Assembly: GCF_000688335.1 (NCBI RefSeq)
Contig: NZ_JHZX01000001.1
Coordinates: 3,286,001 to 3,350,000 of the forward strand
Direction: 5' to 3'
DNA: 64,000 bases
DNA from: Sediminibacter sp. Hel_I_10
Lineage (GTDB): Bacteria; Bacteroidota; Bacteroidia; Flavobacteriales; Flavobacteriaceae
Within the stretch, counting starts at the first letter, position 1. Every line of letters begins with the position of its first letter. The notes under the pieces were generated by a model. That model did no database searches, was not told the DNA's origin, and saw nothing but the letters and a program-made list of their open reading frames with translations. Shown here piece by piece: positions 45,232-55,121 of this stretch. The position numbers were made by a program, and so were the translations under genes.

Positions 45232-47238
45232 ATGAAACTAGTCTTTTACCTTTTATGTTTACTTTTTTTCTTCGGAAATGTGAGCGCTCAACAAACCGAA
45301 CGTGTTGATTTTAAAAGCATCAAGGCATATCTGTCTTTTGCAAATCAAGACCAACAGGTTTATGGAGCACTTAAGTTGACCTTTGAGATTTTAGAATCGA
45401 CCGATTCAATTTATCTAGATGCCAAAAACTTTAAGTTGACTACGCCTGTAAATTATATAAAAGATGATCAAAGTTTGACAATGTTGTCAAAAGTCGACGA
45501 TCAAAAACTATGGCTGATGCATCCATTCAAAGCGAAGCAAACATACGTTGTGACGTTTGATTACAGTGCCAGCCCATCAAAAGCACTCTACTTTATTGAA
45601 GATCAGATCTGGACGCAGGGCCAAGGAAAATACACCAGCAACTGGCTGCCAAGTATTGATGATGTAAACGATAAGATTGAGTTTGATTTAAAAATCACTT
45701 ACACCAGCGGTTTTGAGGTTATCGCTAATGGAAAGTTGATGGATAAAATAGAAGATGGGCAAAATACCATATGGTCTTATGATATGCAAAAGCCTATGCC
45801 AAGTTATTTGGTGGCTCTCGCTATAGGCAAGTATCATAAACAAACAGAGACTTCAAAAAGCGGGATCCCTTTATCTTACTATTTTTATCCTGAAGATTCC
45901 TTAAAAGCAGAGCCAACCTATCGGTATTCTAAACAAATGTTTGATGTTTTGGAAGAAGAGATTGGTGTACCTTTTCCTTGGCAAAATTATAAGCAAGTTC
46001 CTGTAAAAGATTTTCTGTATTCAGGAATGGAAAACAGCACGCTCACCATTTTTTCAGATAGTTTTGTGGTAGATTCCATTGGATTTAACGATAAAAATTA
46101 CATTACGGTAAATGCCCATGAGCTCGCTCATCAATGGTTTGGTGATGATGTAACCGCAAGCTCTGGAGAACACCATTGGTTGCAAGAGGGCTTTGCAACG
46201 TATTATGCACTTTTAGCTGAGCGTTCTGTTTTTGGAGAAGACCATTATTATTGGCAATTGTTTGAGTATGCACAAGAGTTGATTGCTCAAGAAGAAGCTG
46301 GCGAAAGCACTGCCTTGCTCAATCCAAAATCAAGTAGCACCACCTTTTATAAAAAAGGCGCTTGGGCACTTCATATATTGCGGGAGCAGGTAGGCGATTC
46401 TGCATTTCAATTGGCAGTAAAACAGTATTTAGAGAAGAACGCTTATGCTAATGTAGAGACTCAAGATTTTATTTCGGAAGTGGAGCAGGCCAGTGGTTTT
46501 GATCTCTCACAATTTGAAGCCGATTGGCTTACGGGGATCACACTTCCCGAAGATGCTATGGTTAAAAGTTTAAAAGTTTCCGAATTTATGAGCACCTATT
46601 TTGGTGTTAATTGCGAAGTATTTTCTCAAAAATGTAAGGATTATCTTGTGTCTAATATTTCCGATAAGGCAAAAATCAAGGTCATTGCTCAAATGCCAAA
46701 TCATGTTGAAGCTGAGGTCTTTGCTACTAGTCTGGAAGTGAGACAGGCCATCTCCAGATATGTGCAAACCATCTCTCCAGATCTTAAATCAAAATACGAG
46801 ACCTTGCTGAATGATAAGTCGTATCTCACCATTGAAAATGCACTTTATAATTTATGGGCCAGCTTCCCAGAAGAGCGTGTAAAGTACTTAGAGAAGACCA
46901 AAACCGTCATGGGATTCAACGATAAGAACGTGCGTTTGCTTTGGCTCGCGCTCCACCTAAATACTTTAGAATATCAAACAGATCAAAAACAAGCGGTGTT
47001 AGAAGAACTTATTGGGTATTCATTGCCAGATCAACATTTTGAAGCGCGCATGAATGCCTTTAACTATTTGAAATTGTTAGGAGCATGGGATAAACCATCC
47101 CTATCAAGTTTAATTGAGGCAAGCCATCACCATGTTTGGCAATTTTCGAAATTTGCTAAAAATCTGATCGCCGAACTTGAAGCGGACCCAAATTTAAAAA
47201 TGCTTATTTCCGAAGCAAAACTTAAAATCAAATCATAA
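45232..47238 (+). CDS. M1-family aminopeptidase
   Basis: The 668-residue product has a signal peptide (about 1-19) and all M1 catalytic features. These are GMEN (265-268), HELAH (zinc, His296 and His300), and WLQEG with Glu319, the HExxH-18-E spacing. A C-terminal armadillo-type helical domain follows. It removes N-terminal amino acids from peptides in the periplasm or outside. The patatin gene follows 1 bp after the stop, so the two are in one operon. Confidence 0.95.
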   Translation: MKLVFYLLCLLFFFGNVSAQQTERVDFKSIKAYLSFANQDQQVYGALKLTFEILESTDSIYLDAKNFKLTTPVNYIKDDQSLTMLSKVDDQKLWLMHPFKAKQTYVVTFDYSASPSKALYFIEDQIWTQGQGKYTSNWLPSIDDVNDKIEFDLKITYTSGFEVIANGKLMDKIEDGQNTIWSYDMQKPMPSYLVALAIGKYHKQTETSKSGIPLSYYFYPEDSLKAEPTYRYSKQMFDVLEEEIGVPFPWQNYKQVPVKDFLYSGMENSTLTIFSDSFVVDSIGFNDKNYITVNAHELAHQWFGDDVTASSGEHHWLQEGFATYYALLAERSVFGEDHYYWQLFEYAQELIAQEEAGESTALLNPKSSSTTFYKKGAWALHILREQVGDSAFQLAVKQYLEKNAYANVETQDFISEVEQASGFDLSQFEADWLTGITLPEDAMVKSLKVSEFMSTYFGVNCEVFSQKCKDYLVSNISDKAKIKVIAQMPNHVEAEVFATSLEVRQAISRYVQTISPDLKSKYETLLNDKSYLTIENALYNLWASFPEERVKYLEKTKTVMGFNDKNVRLLWLALHLNTLEYQTDQKQAVLEELIGYSLPDQHFEARMNAFNYLKLLGAWDKPSLSSLIEASHHHVWQFSKFAKNLIAELEADPNLKMLISEAKLKIKS

Positions 47239-47239
47239 G

Positions 47240-48151
47240 ATGAGAGCATTAGTGATATCTGGAGGAGGAAGTAAAGGCGCTTTTGCAGGAGGCGTCGCCC
47301 AATATTTAGTGGAGAACAAACAAAACCACTACGATATTTTTATAGGCACCTCTACGGGCAGTTTGTTGGTGTCTCACTTGGCCTTAAAAAAAGTCCAGAA
47401 AATTAAAGAGGTCTATACCAATGTCGATCAAAACTCCATTTTTAGCGTTTGCCCTTTTATTATTAAAAAGAAAAAAGGCGTCGAGACGATTGGGATCAAT
47501 CATTTTAATGTGCTTCGGAATATTTTAAAAGGCAGTAAGACCTTTGGAGAAAGTTATAATTTAAAATCGCTAATTAAGGAAACGCTATTACGTGATGAAT
47601 TTGAAACTTTAAAAGAAAGCGCATTGGATGTTGTGGTAACAGTTTCAAACTTATCTATTAATGAAGTAGAGTATAAGTCTATAAAAGAACTGGATTATGA
47701 AGAGTTTTGTGAGTGGGTTTGGATTTCCTGTAATTACACACCATTTATGTCTTTAGTGAAAAAAAATGGTTGCGAGTATGCTGATGGTGGGCTTGGCTCT
47801 ATGGTTCCCATTGAAGAAGCCATTAAACGTGGTGCCACGGTTGTAGATGCCATTGTTTTGCAAACTGAGGTGACGGTATTTAACCGAATGCCCTCTATAA
47901 ATGCCTTCTCATTGCTCACCAATATGTTTGCCTTTATGTTGGATAGAATTGAAAACAGCAACATTAGGATTGGGAAATTTGTAGCCACCAATCAAAATGC
48001 GATTATTAATTTTTACTACACTCCAACGGTGCTAACCACCAATTCGCTTATTTTCAAAAAAGATAAAATGACACAATGGTGGGAGCGCGGTCTTACTCAT
48101 GCCAAGCTCAAAAATGAAGAGCATAGCCAGTTGAATGCCGGTACAGAATAA
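47240..48151 (+). CDS. Patatin-like phospholipase
   Basis: The 303-residue product has all patatin motifs: the oxyanion GGGSKG (8-13), nucleophile GTSTG (Ser38) and the catalytic DGG (Asp182). No signal peptide is present, so it is cytoplasmic or exported by another route. The dyad is intact, so lipid acyl hydrolase activity is likely. It is co-transcribed with the M1 peptidase upstream. Confidence 0.93.
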   Translation: MRALVISGGGSKGAFAGGVAQYLVENKQNHYDIFIGTSTGSLLVSHLALKKVQKIKEVYTNVDQNSIFSVCPFIIKKKKGVETIGINHFNVLRNILKGSKTFGESYNLKSLIKETLLRDEFETLKESALDVVVTVSNLSINEVEYKSIKELDYEEFCEWVWISCNYTPFMSLVKKNGCEYADGGLGSMVPIEEAIKRGATVVDAIVLQTEVTVFNRMPSINAFSLLTNMFAFMLDRIENSNIRIGKFVATNQNAIINFYYTPTVLTTNSLIFKKDKMTQWWERGLTHAKLKNEEHSQLNAGTE

Positions 48152-48176
48152 TTTTTTGAAATACCCAGAAGTAGCT

Positions 48177-48215
48177 AAACAGAAACTTGCTCAGCAAACA
48201 AAACGTTTCTGTTTT
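48177..48215. terminator. Hairpin terminator between convergent genes
   Basis: AAACAGAAAC (48177) and GTTTCTGTTT (48205) form a 10-bp stem with an 18-base loop and a T run on the plus strand. The long loop makes it weaker than the others. Confidence 0.55.
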
Positions 48216-48227
48216 GATAAAATAAAC

Positions 48228-48749
48228 TTAACTCCAAATACTAGAAACTTCGTCTTTTATAAAAGCCAATCCAGCATCTCCTGGAGCACGTTTGTCCATC
48301 ATATCGGTTAAGATGACTTCACGTAATTTGTCTGCAGACGTTACTTTTTCTGAAATCGTCGATTTCCGAATCATTTGAATGGTTGCATTTTTGGCAGTGA
48401 CTATAATGCTCCAACAATCATCACTAATATAAATTTGTTGTGCAAGGTTATGCTCAAACTCTTGTTCAATACTCGCAATAAGGAGGCTTTCGTAATCTTC
48501 TTTATTGGTTGAGGTTGGAGCTACTCTTACCACTAATTTTGTAGGTTTTGTACGCTCTAAAAATAATGAGAAGCGTTCATAAGCTTGCAACCGCGACGGA
48601 AGCGCCTGCTGATGGAGCTCTTTTTTTATTTGAAAATTTCGTCTCTGATTCTCATTATCAGAATATTGCTTAAAGAAGTAGTATGCTACTGCTCCAGTAA
48701 TTGCTGCTGGGATACAGTAAAATAAGAGGGATAAAATATCGTCTTCCAT
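48228..48749 (-). CDS. DUF7935-type membrane-anchored protein
   Basis: The 173-residue product has one N-terminal membrane helix (about 6-26) and a helical cytoplasmic domain with LPSRLQAYERFSLFLER (about 50-66) and PGDAGLAFIKDEV near the end. The family is conserved in Bacteroidota and its function is unknown. It is 59 bp from the FMN glutamate synthase-like gene upstream on the same strand and may share its transcript. Confidence 0.75.
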   Translation of the reverse strand: MEDDILSLLFYCIPAAITGAVAYYFFKQYSDNENQRRNFQIKKELHQQALPSRLQAYERFSLFLERTKPTKLVVRVAPTSTNKEDYESLLIASIEQEFEHNLAQQIYISDDCWSIIVTAKNATIQMIRKSTISEKVTSADKLREVILTDMMDKRAPGDAGLAFIKDEVSSIWS

Positions 48750-48808
48750 GACCTGTTATGCTTTTGGGCTGTAAACTTAAATAATTTTCTAGCGAATAGT
48801 TAAGAAAT

Positions 48809-50365
48809 TTAGACTTTGTGTCCGCCTAAATGCATGCAATCCTTAAGGTCTTGCATTGATGTAAACGGAACTGGAACTTTATGATAGTGATAGGTATTGC
48901 TCAATTCCTTGGATAAATTATGATCATCCACATTTACTTCAATATCATCCATAGTAAATTGGCAAGGATGCTCATAGCCCGCCGCGTGGGTGATTTCGAT
49001 CAATTCTTTTCTAAAGGTTTTAAAATACTGTGCCAAACGTTCTGATTTTAAGGGTACATCAATACCGTGTTGTAACCATTTGTTTTGAGTAGCAACACCA
49101 CTTGGGCAACGGTTGGTGTGGCACACTTGCGCCTGGATGCAGCCAATGCTCATCATGGCCTCACGGGCAACATTAATACAATCGGCTCCCATAGCAAAGG
49201 CCATAGCAGCTTTGGCAGGAAAGCCAAGTTTCCCGCTGCCAATAAAAACGATATGTTGGGCAAGGCCTTTCTTTTTAAATAATTTGTAGAGGTCTCCAAA
49301 CCCATAAACCCAAGGTAAAGAAACGTGGTCTGCAAAACTCGGAGGAGCTGCACCGGTACCGCCTTCGCCACCATCTACTGTTATAAAATCTGGTCCTTGG
49401 CCCGTTTTGAGCATGTAGTCGGCTAGCTCTTCCCATTGTCCTAGTTTACCAATGGCAGCTTTTACGCCCACTGGTAATCCGGTTTCTCTGGCGATGTCTT
49501 CGATGAGCTGTACCATCTCGGGAATTGTTGAAAAAGCCTTATGGTTTGGAGGAGATAATACGGTTTTACCGACTTCAACACCTCTAATTTCAGCAATTTC
49601 CTTACTGATTTTCGAACCTGGAAGCACCCCACCTTTCCCTGGCTTTGCACCTTGGGATAACTTCACTTCAATGGCTCTTATAAAAGGATTGTCTTTAACA
49701 AGTTGCTTCATTTTTTCCATAGAAAAATTGCCGTCTTCGGTTCTTACTCCAAAATATCCAGTGCCAAAATGAAAAACCACATCACCGCCATTTTTATGAT
49801 AGGGAGACAATCCACCCTCGCCGGTATTGTGGTAAGCTCCTGCAATTTTAACACCCTTGTTCAAAGATTCAATAGCCTTGGCCGATAAAGAACCGTAACT
49901 CATGGCGGAGACGTTGATAACAGATTTTGGACGAAAGGGTTTTTCGCGTTTATGATAAGCGCCAATCACTTTAGCGCAAGGTAAAAATGAGTTGTCTGTT
50001 TCGTTTGGGTGGCCTTGCTTCATTTTAAAAGGAAACATGGCATTGTTTACAAATAAATGTTGATGGGCGTAAATATCGCGATCGGTACCAAAACCCTCGT
50101 AATTATTTTCGTTTTTTGAAGAGGCATATACCCAACCACGTTCGATACGATTAAAAGGCAACTCTTCTCTATTATTGGCTACAAGATATTGACGCAACTC
50201 TGGGCCAATACTCTCCAGGGCATATCGCAAATGTCCCACAATAGGAAAGTTGTGACTAATGGTGTGGGGGCGTTGTAAAACATCCCGTATTGCCACGATT
50301 AGCAACACTATGAGAATCCACATCCACCATGATATGTTTGATAAAAAGTCTAAAACCGTATCCAT
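48809..50365 (-). CDS. FMN-binding glutamate synthase-family protein
   Basis: The 518-residue product has an N-terminal membrane helix (about 11-29) and the FMN-binding glutamate synthase barrel: MSYGSLSAKAIESLN, NTGEGGLSPYHKNG, VDGGEGGTGAAPP, and a GADCINVAREAMMSIGCIQAQVCHT type cysteine cluster. It lacks the amidotransferase domain of full GltB. It probably acts at the cytoplasmic face; the substrate is not certain. It is monocistronic or pairs with the DUF7935 gene. Confidence 0.9.
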   Translation of the reverse strand: MDTVLDFLSNISWWMWILIVLLIVAIRDVLQRPHTISHNFPIVGHLRYALESIGPELRQYLVANNREELPFNRIERGWVYASSKNENNYEGFGTDRDIYAHQHLFVNNAMFPFKMKQGHPNETDNSFLPCAKVIGAYHKREKPFRPKSVINVSAMSYGSLSAKAIESLNKGVKIAGAYHNTGEGGLSPYHKNGGDVVFHFGTGYFGVRTEDGNFSMEKMKQLVKDNPFIRAIEVKLSQGAKPGKGGVLPGSKISKEIAEIRGVEVGKTVLSPPNHKAFSTIPEMVQLIEDIARETGLPVGVKAAIGKLGQWEELADYMLKTGQGPDFITVDGGEGGTGAAPPSFADHVSLPWVYGFGDLYKLFKKKGLAQHIVFIGSGKLGFPAKAAMAFAMGADCINVAREAMMSIGCIQAQVCHTNRCPSGVATQNKWLQHGIDVPLKSERLAQYFKTFRKELIEITHAAGYEHPCQFTMDDIEVNVDDHNLSKELSNTYHYHKVPVPFTSMQDLKDCMHLGGHKV

Positions 50366-50404
50366 AATTTTTTCTTTGAGCGTAAAGATATTTAAAATAA
50401 ATTG

Positions 50405-50432
50405 TTGTCATTAGCCCGAAAGATTATCTTTA
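50405..50432 (+). promoter_or_regulatory. Candidate promoter of the AsmA-like gene
   Basis: TTG (50405-50407), 17 bases, then TATCTTTA (50425-50432), one base off the consensus TAnnTTTG. The ATG begins only 5 bp later, which suggests a leaderless transcript or a start further downstream. Confidence 0.45.
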
Positions 50433-50436
50433 TAAC

Positions 50437-52008
50437 ATGAACAGTAGAACTAAGAAAATAGCACTGATACTGGGAGGTATTGTAGTGCTCATTATAGCGG
50501 TTTTTTTTATTGCAGATGATGTTGCGAATCGCAAATTTGAAGCAATGGTTGAAAAATTACCGTCTCATATCAAGTTGCAATACGATGATTTTGACCTCAA
50601 TATTTTAGGCGGAAATTTGACGCTCGTTAACCCCGTCTTAACCATTAAAGGTGAGACTACGGGAGAAGTCAATGCAAGGGTTGAACTGAAAACTGTTGCA
50701 GTAGAAGATTTGAGTTATTGGACGTATTTGGTTCATGATACAATCGCTATTGAAAGTATCCGATTTGTATCGCCAAAAATGACCTACTATCACAATGATC
50801 AAATAAGCGAAAGTTCGTATAATACTTCTGCTCAAAAACAGTTCAAAAAAGCAATTCAAGTTCAGAATTTTGAAATTTCCGAGGCAGATATAGAGGTATT
50901 TCAATATGGAACAGATTCCTTGATTTTTAAGACAGAAGCCTTGAATCTTAGCTTAGATCAGCTTAAGGTCAATTCAAAGACGATGGCCTCTAAAGTACCA
51001 ATGGACTTTAAAGCACTATCAATACAAACCAAAAACCTTAAATATCGAGTGAATCCTTACGATGATTTGAGTGTTGGTGCGATTGCTATTACCAAGGAGC
51101 ATTCTACATTCTCTAACTTGAAATTACAGACAACATATTCTAAAGAAAAGCTATCGACCTTGATTGATAAAGAGCGTGATCATTTTGATTTGGTGATGCC
51201 TTCCATAGAATTCCAAGGACAGGATGTTGGGTTTCATCAAGACTCAGTGTTTGATTTCCGAAGTAAAAAAATCATTTTAGACCAACCTAAGTTAGAGGTT
51301 TATCGGGATAAATTATTGGCAGATGAGATGTCACAGAAAGCGTTGTACAGTAAAATGTTGCGTAATCTCAAGTTTAACTTAGATATTCAAGAAATCTCAA
51401 TTAATAAGGGCACTATTGTTTATGAAGAAAAAGTGAAACCAGGCAACTCTGCAGGGCAATTGGATTTTAAGCAATTGGACGCTACTATTACAAACCTAGG
51501 AAATACTTATGGTGAAGGGGAGCTTACTAAAATTGATATCAATACCACCTTTATGAAAAGCACACCGCTTGAAATTGATTGGAATTTTGATGTCAACGAT
51601 GTCAATGACCGCTTTACATTTAAAGCGCGATTAGGCATGCTCCATGCCGAAGACCTTAATGCGTTTATGAAACCTAATCTAAATATCAAATTAGAGGGCG
51701 AGTTGATCAAGACCTATTTTACCATTGACGGAAATAATAATAAATCGCACGTAGATTTGAAAACAGATTATGACGAATTTGATATCGTCATTCTTCAAAA
51801 GGATGGTAGGGAAAAGAACAAGTTACTTTCTGGCCTCGTTAACTTATTGGTGGCCAAATCTAGTGATCAAAAAGACAGCGATTATCGATATGGTAGTTCT
51901 AGCGACATTGAGCGCAATAAAACAAAGTCGATATTTAACTACGTTTGGATCAATGCAAAAAGTGGTCTGCAATCTGCAATGACGGGCTCTGGTAAAAAGA
52001 AAGATTAA
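50437..52008 (+). CDS. AsmA/DUF748-like envelope protein
   Basis: The 523-residue product has one N-terminal membrane helix (about 7-25) and a long beta-rich region of the AsmA/DUF748 type (for example PSHIKLQYDDFDLNILGGNL). The C-terminal tail is basic and contains KTKSIFNYVW. It is probably inserted in the inner membrane with the rest in the periplasm, where AsmA-like proteins support lipid transport and outer-membrane assembly. This role is inference from the family. Confidence 0.7.
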   Translation: MNSRTKKIALILGGIVVLIIAVFFIADDVANRKFEAMVEKLPSHIKLQYDDFDLNILGGNLTLVNPVLTIKGETTGEVNARVELKTVAVEDLSYWTYLVHDTIAIESIRFVSPKMTYYHNDQISESSYNTSAQKQFKKAIQVQNFEISEADIEVFQYGTDSLIFKTEALNLSLDQLKVNSKTMASKVPMDFKALSIQTKNLKYRVNPYDDLSVGAIAITKEHSTFSNLKLQTTYSKEKLSTLIDKERDHFDLVMPSIEFQGQDVGFHQDSVFDFRSKKIILDQPKLEVYRDKLLADEMSQKALYSKMLRNLKFNLDIQEISINKGTIVYEEKVKPGNSAGQLDFKQLDATITNLGNTYGEGELTKIDINTTFMKSTPLEIDWNFDVNDVNDRFTFKARLGMLHAEDLNAFMKPNLNIKLEGELIKTYFTIDGNNNKSHVDLKTDYDEFDIVILQKDGREKNKLLSGLVNLLVAKSSDQKDSDYRYGSSSDIERNKTKSIFNYVWINAKSGLQSAMTGSGKKKD

Positions 52009-52047
52009 CTACTGTTTAAAACCGTTTATAACTTTAAGCGAATGCTT

Positions 52048-52078
52048 TTGCATTAAGCTGGGGAGTATTATATTTTTG
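52048..52078 (+). promoter_or_regulatory. Candidate promoter of uvrD
   Basis: TTG (52048-52050), 20 bases, then TATTTTTG (52071-52078), a full match to the -33/-7 Bacteroidota consensus. The uvrD ATG is only 8 bp later, so the mRNA would have almost no leader. Confidence 0.55.
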
Positions 52079-52086
52079 AAAAGTCT

Positions 52087-54414
52087 ATGGAAAAATACTT
52101 AAGTCAGTTAAATGACGCCCAATTGGAACCCACTTTGCAAAAAGATGGTCCCATGATTGTAATTGCAGGAGCAGGTTCTGGTAAAACGAGAGTTTTAACC
52201 TTTCGTATTGCTTATTTAATGAGTCAAGGTGTTGATCCCTTCAACATTCTTTCTTTAACCTTTACCAATAAGGCCGCACGAGAGATGAAAGGTAGGATTG
52301 CCGAGATTGTTGGAGCCAGTGAGGCAAAAAATTTATGGATGGGCACTTTTCACTCGGTGTTTGCTAAAATCCTTCGTATTGAAGCCGATAAATTGGGCTT
52401 TCCAAGCAATTTCACAATTTATGATACGCAAGACTCCGATAAATTGATTGCTGCTATCATAAAGGAAATGGGACTTGAAAAAGAGGTATACAAGACCAAA
52501 CAAGTACGCTCTAGAATTTCCTCTTATAAAAACAGTTTGATTACTGTTAAAGCGTATTTTCAAAATCCCGAATTGATTGAGGCCGATACCATGGCCAAAC
52601 GTCCCAAGCTTGGTGAGATATACAAAAATTACGTGGACCGCTGTTTTAAGGCTGGAGCAATGGATTTTGATGATTTACTTTTAAGAACCAATGAGCTTTT
52701 GACGCGTTATCCAGATGTGCTCGCCAAGTATCAAGACCGATTTAGATATATTTTGGTAGATGAGTACCAAGATACCAACCATTCTCAGTACTTGATTGTA
52801 AGAGCACTGTCAGACCGTTTTCAAAATATATGCGTTGTTGGTGACGATGCGCAAAGTATTTATGCGTTTAGGGGTGCGAATATCAACAATATTTTAAATT
52901 TCCAAAGAGATTATGACGACGTTAAGGTATTTCGACTGGAGCAAAATTACCGTTCCACCAAAAATATCGTCAATGCTGCGAACTCGATTATTGATAAGAA
53001 CCAGACCAAGCTCGATAAAATAGTTTGGACGGCTAATGATGAAGGTCCAAAAATCATCGTCAATCGTTTGATGACCGATGGTGATGAAGGTCGTTTTGTG
53101 GCAAGTTCTATTTTTGAGAACAAAATGCAAGGCCAATTAAAAGATAATGATTTTGCGGTGTTGTATAGAACTAATGCACAATCTCGAGCTATTGAAGATG
53201 CGCTTCGGAAACGTAATATTCCGTATCGTATTTATGGCGGACTCTCATTTTACCAACGTAAAGAAATCAAGGATGTTCTGTCTTATTTGCGTCTCGTTAT
53301 CAATCCTAGTGATGAGGAAGCCTTAAAGCGAGTCATCAATTTTCCAGGGAGAGGTATTGGTCAAACCACGATAGATAAATTAGTGGTAGCAGCTAATGGC
53401 TATAATCGCTCCATTTTTGAGGTGATGAAACACATTGACAAGACTGAAGTCAATGTGAACAGTGGTACACGTACCAAATTAAAGAATTTTGTGACCATGA
53501 TTGAGCGCTTTCAAGTGACCAGTCAAAATTCTAATGCCTTTGAATTGGCAGAAGAAGTCACAAAAGTGACAGGTATTGTTAGGGAATATAATAAAGAATC
53601 AACACCAGAAGATATTCAACGTTTGGAAAACATTGAGGAGCTACTCAATGGTATGAAAGATTTTGTTGAAGGGCAAAGAGAATTAGCCGATGCAACAGGT
53701 TCTATTGCCGAATTTTTGGAAGATGTAGCCTTGGCAACAGATCTTGATAATGATAAAGGAGATGATGATCGTGTGGCTTTAATGACCATTCACTTGGCTA
53801 AAGGTCTTGAGTTTCCTCATGTGTATATTGTGGGTATGGAAGAAGATCTCTTCCCAAGTGCCATGAGTATGAATACCAGAAGTGAGTTGGAGGAGGAGCG
53901 CCGGTTGTTTTATGTGGCCTTGACCCGTGCCGAAGAACAAGCTTACCTTACCTATACCTTATCGAGATATCGCTGGGGTAAATTAATAGATGCAGAGCCA
54001 AGCCGCTTTATAGAAGAAATAGATGAGCAATATTTAGATGTGAAGACGCCTGTTAATGATCCGCGTCAAAACCCGATGTTGAGCGCAGATATTTTTGGAG
54101 ATGTAGAACCAAACAGAATTCGGTTTAAAAAACCAATAAAACGCAAGTCTGAAGCTAAAGTTCCAAAATTTGTAGCGCCCAAAAATTTAAAGCCGGTTAA
54201 GAAAAGTGGAGCAGCCAATGAAAATAATTTTGACACCAATCTATTTGATGGCAATTTGGCTCAAGGTAATATTGTGGAGCATTCCCGTTTTGGAAAAGGA
54301 GAGGTTTTGAAAATTGAAGGTAAAGGTGCCGATGTTAAGGCCGAAATCAATTTTGAACATGGCGGTGTTAAAAAGCTGTTGTTGAGATTCGCTAAATTGA
54401 GTGTTTTAGGCTGA
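52087..54414 (+). CDS. uvrD: ATP-dependent DNA helicase UvrD/PcrA
   Basis: The 775-residue superfamily 1A helicase has Walker A GAGSGKT (28-34), LVDEYQDTN (motif II), VGDDAQSIYAFRGA (motif III), LEQNYRST (motif IV), LMTIHLAKGLEFPHVYI (motif V) and VALTRAEE (motif VI). A PcrA-like C-terminal SH3/Tudor region (VEHSRFGKGEVL) follows. It unwinds DNA in nucleotide excision repair and at stalled forks. The gene stands alone, 8 bp from the convergent ECF sigma gene. Confidence 0.97.
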   Translation: MEKYLSQLNDAQLEPTLQKDGPMIVIAGAGSGKTRVLTFRIAYLMSQGVDPFNILSLTFTNKAAREMKGRIAEIVGASEAKNLWMGTFHSVFAKILRIEADKLGFPSNFTIYDTQDSDKLIAAIIKEMGLEKEVYKTKQVRSRISSYKNSLITVKAYFQNPELIEADTMAKRPKLGEIYKNYVDRCFKAGAMDFDDLLLRTNELLTRYPDVLAKYQDRFRYILVDEYQDTNHSQYLIVRALSDRFQNICVVGDDAQSIYAFRGANINNILNFQRDYDDVKVFRLEQNYRSTKNIVNAANSIIDKNQTKLDKIVWTANDEGPKIIVNRLMTDGDEGRFVASSIFENKMQGQLKDNDFAVLYRTNAQSRAIEDALRKRNIPYRIYGGLSFYQRKEIKDVLSYLRLVINPSDEEALKRVINFPGRGIGQTTIDKLVVAANGYNRSIFEVMKHIDKTEVNVNSGTRTKLKNFVTMIERFQVTSQNSNAFELAEEVTKVTGIVREYNKESTPEDIQRLENIEELLNGMKDFVEGQRELADATGSIAEFLEDVALATDLDNDKGDDDRVALMTIHLAKGLEFPHVYIVGMEEDLFPSAMSMNTRSELEEERRLFYVALTRAEEQAYLTYTLSRYRWGKLIDAEPSRFIEEIDEQYLDVKTPVNDPRQNPMLSADIFGDVEPNRIRFKKPIKRKSEAKVPKFVAPKNLKPVKKSGAANENNFDTNLFDGNLAQGNIVEHSRFGKGEVLKIEGKGADVKAEINFEHGGVKKLLLRFAKLSVLG

Positions 54415-54422
54415 GGTCATAT

Positions 54423-54938
54423 TTAAATTTCATCAATTTGTTCCCGTAATTTTTTTAAGGCACCATAAATACGCTTCTCAACAGCTTTAGTTGAGATGTC
54501 TAAAAGTTCTGCAATTTCTTTAAAACGTTTCCCTTCTACGCGATTCATTAAAAAGGCGACCCGTTGTGCTTCGGTGAGATTGGCAATGGCCAATTCTAGT
54601 TTCTTACGGTATTGTTTTTCTTCGAGGACGAATTCAGGAGTAATGTTTGTACTGTGATTTGGTTTTGTTTTTTGATGTTTGAGTACCACTTTTTGGTGAG
54701 CATAGGCGTTGAGCATCAAATTATTGGCGGTAGTAAATAAAAAACTTTTTGCCTTAGAAGGGGTCACCTTTGCACAATTCTCCCATAGTTTTACGAAAGC
54801 TTCCTGCATGCGATCTTCAGGATTGAGTTGCTGCCCAAACTTATAATATAGAAAATCATGCAGATCTTTTGCGTGTTTTTTAAAAATAGCGGCGAACAAC
54901 TGTTCCTCGCATATATGGTCTTTGAGGGATTTTGACAT
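54423..54938 (-). CDS. ECF-type RNA polymerase sigma factor
   Basis: The 171-residue product has region 2 (DFLYYKFGQQLNPEDRMQEAFVKLWEN) and region 4 (LTEAQRVAFLMNRVEGKRFK then AELLDISTKAVEKRIYGALKKL). The length is typical. No anti-sigma gene follows; the next gene to the left is the convergent uvrD, so regulation is likely from elsewhere or by its promoter alone. Confidence 0.93.
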   Translation of the reverse strand: MSKSLKDHICEEQLFAAIFKKHAKDLHDFLYYKFGQQLNPEDRMQEAFVKLWENCAKVTPSKAKSFLFTTANNLMLNAYAHQKVVLKHQKTKPNHSTNITPEFVLEEKQYRKKLELAIANLTEAQRVAFLMNRVEGKRFKEIAELLDISTKAVEKRIYGALKKLREQIDEI

Positions 54939-55086
54939 GGATTTTAAATAGCAGGGCTAAGGTATAAATAACTTCGGAAACTTTAGGGGTAGGAGTTTTT
55001 AGAGTTTAGTTGTTATATAACAAAGTCAACATTCAGATGAGGGAAGGTAAATTCTGAATTGTTAGTTTTAGTTTTTAGTTAATTGT

Positions 55087-55121
55087 AAAAGGATTGCTTG
55101 GTAAGGCAATCCTTTTTTTTT
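55087..55121 (+). terminator. Orphan Rho-independent terminator
   Basis: AAAAGGATTGC pairs with GCAATCCTTTT around a TTGGTAAG loop and is followed by nine T. No plus-strand gene precedes it after uvrD, which ends 670 bp earlier with the sigma gene in between. A short non-coding RNA made from about 55000-55120 is possible. Confidence 0.85.

Noticed and set aside
54990-55121. SRP RNA gene upstream of ffh
   Set aside because: The GGAAG-type tetraloop region of SRP RNA could not be found; only an unassigned hairpin with T run is present.
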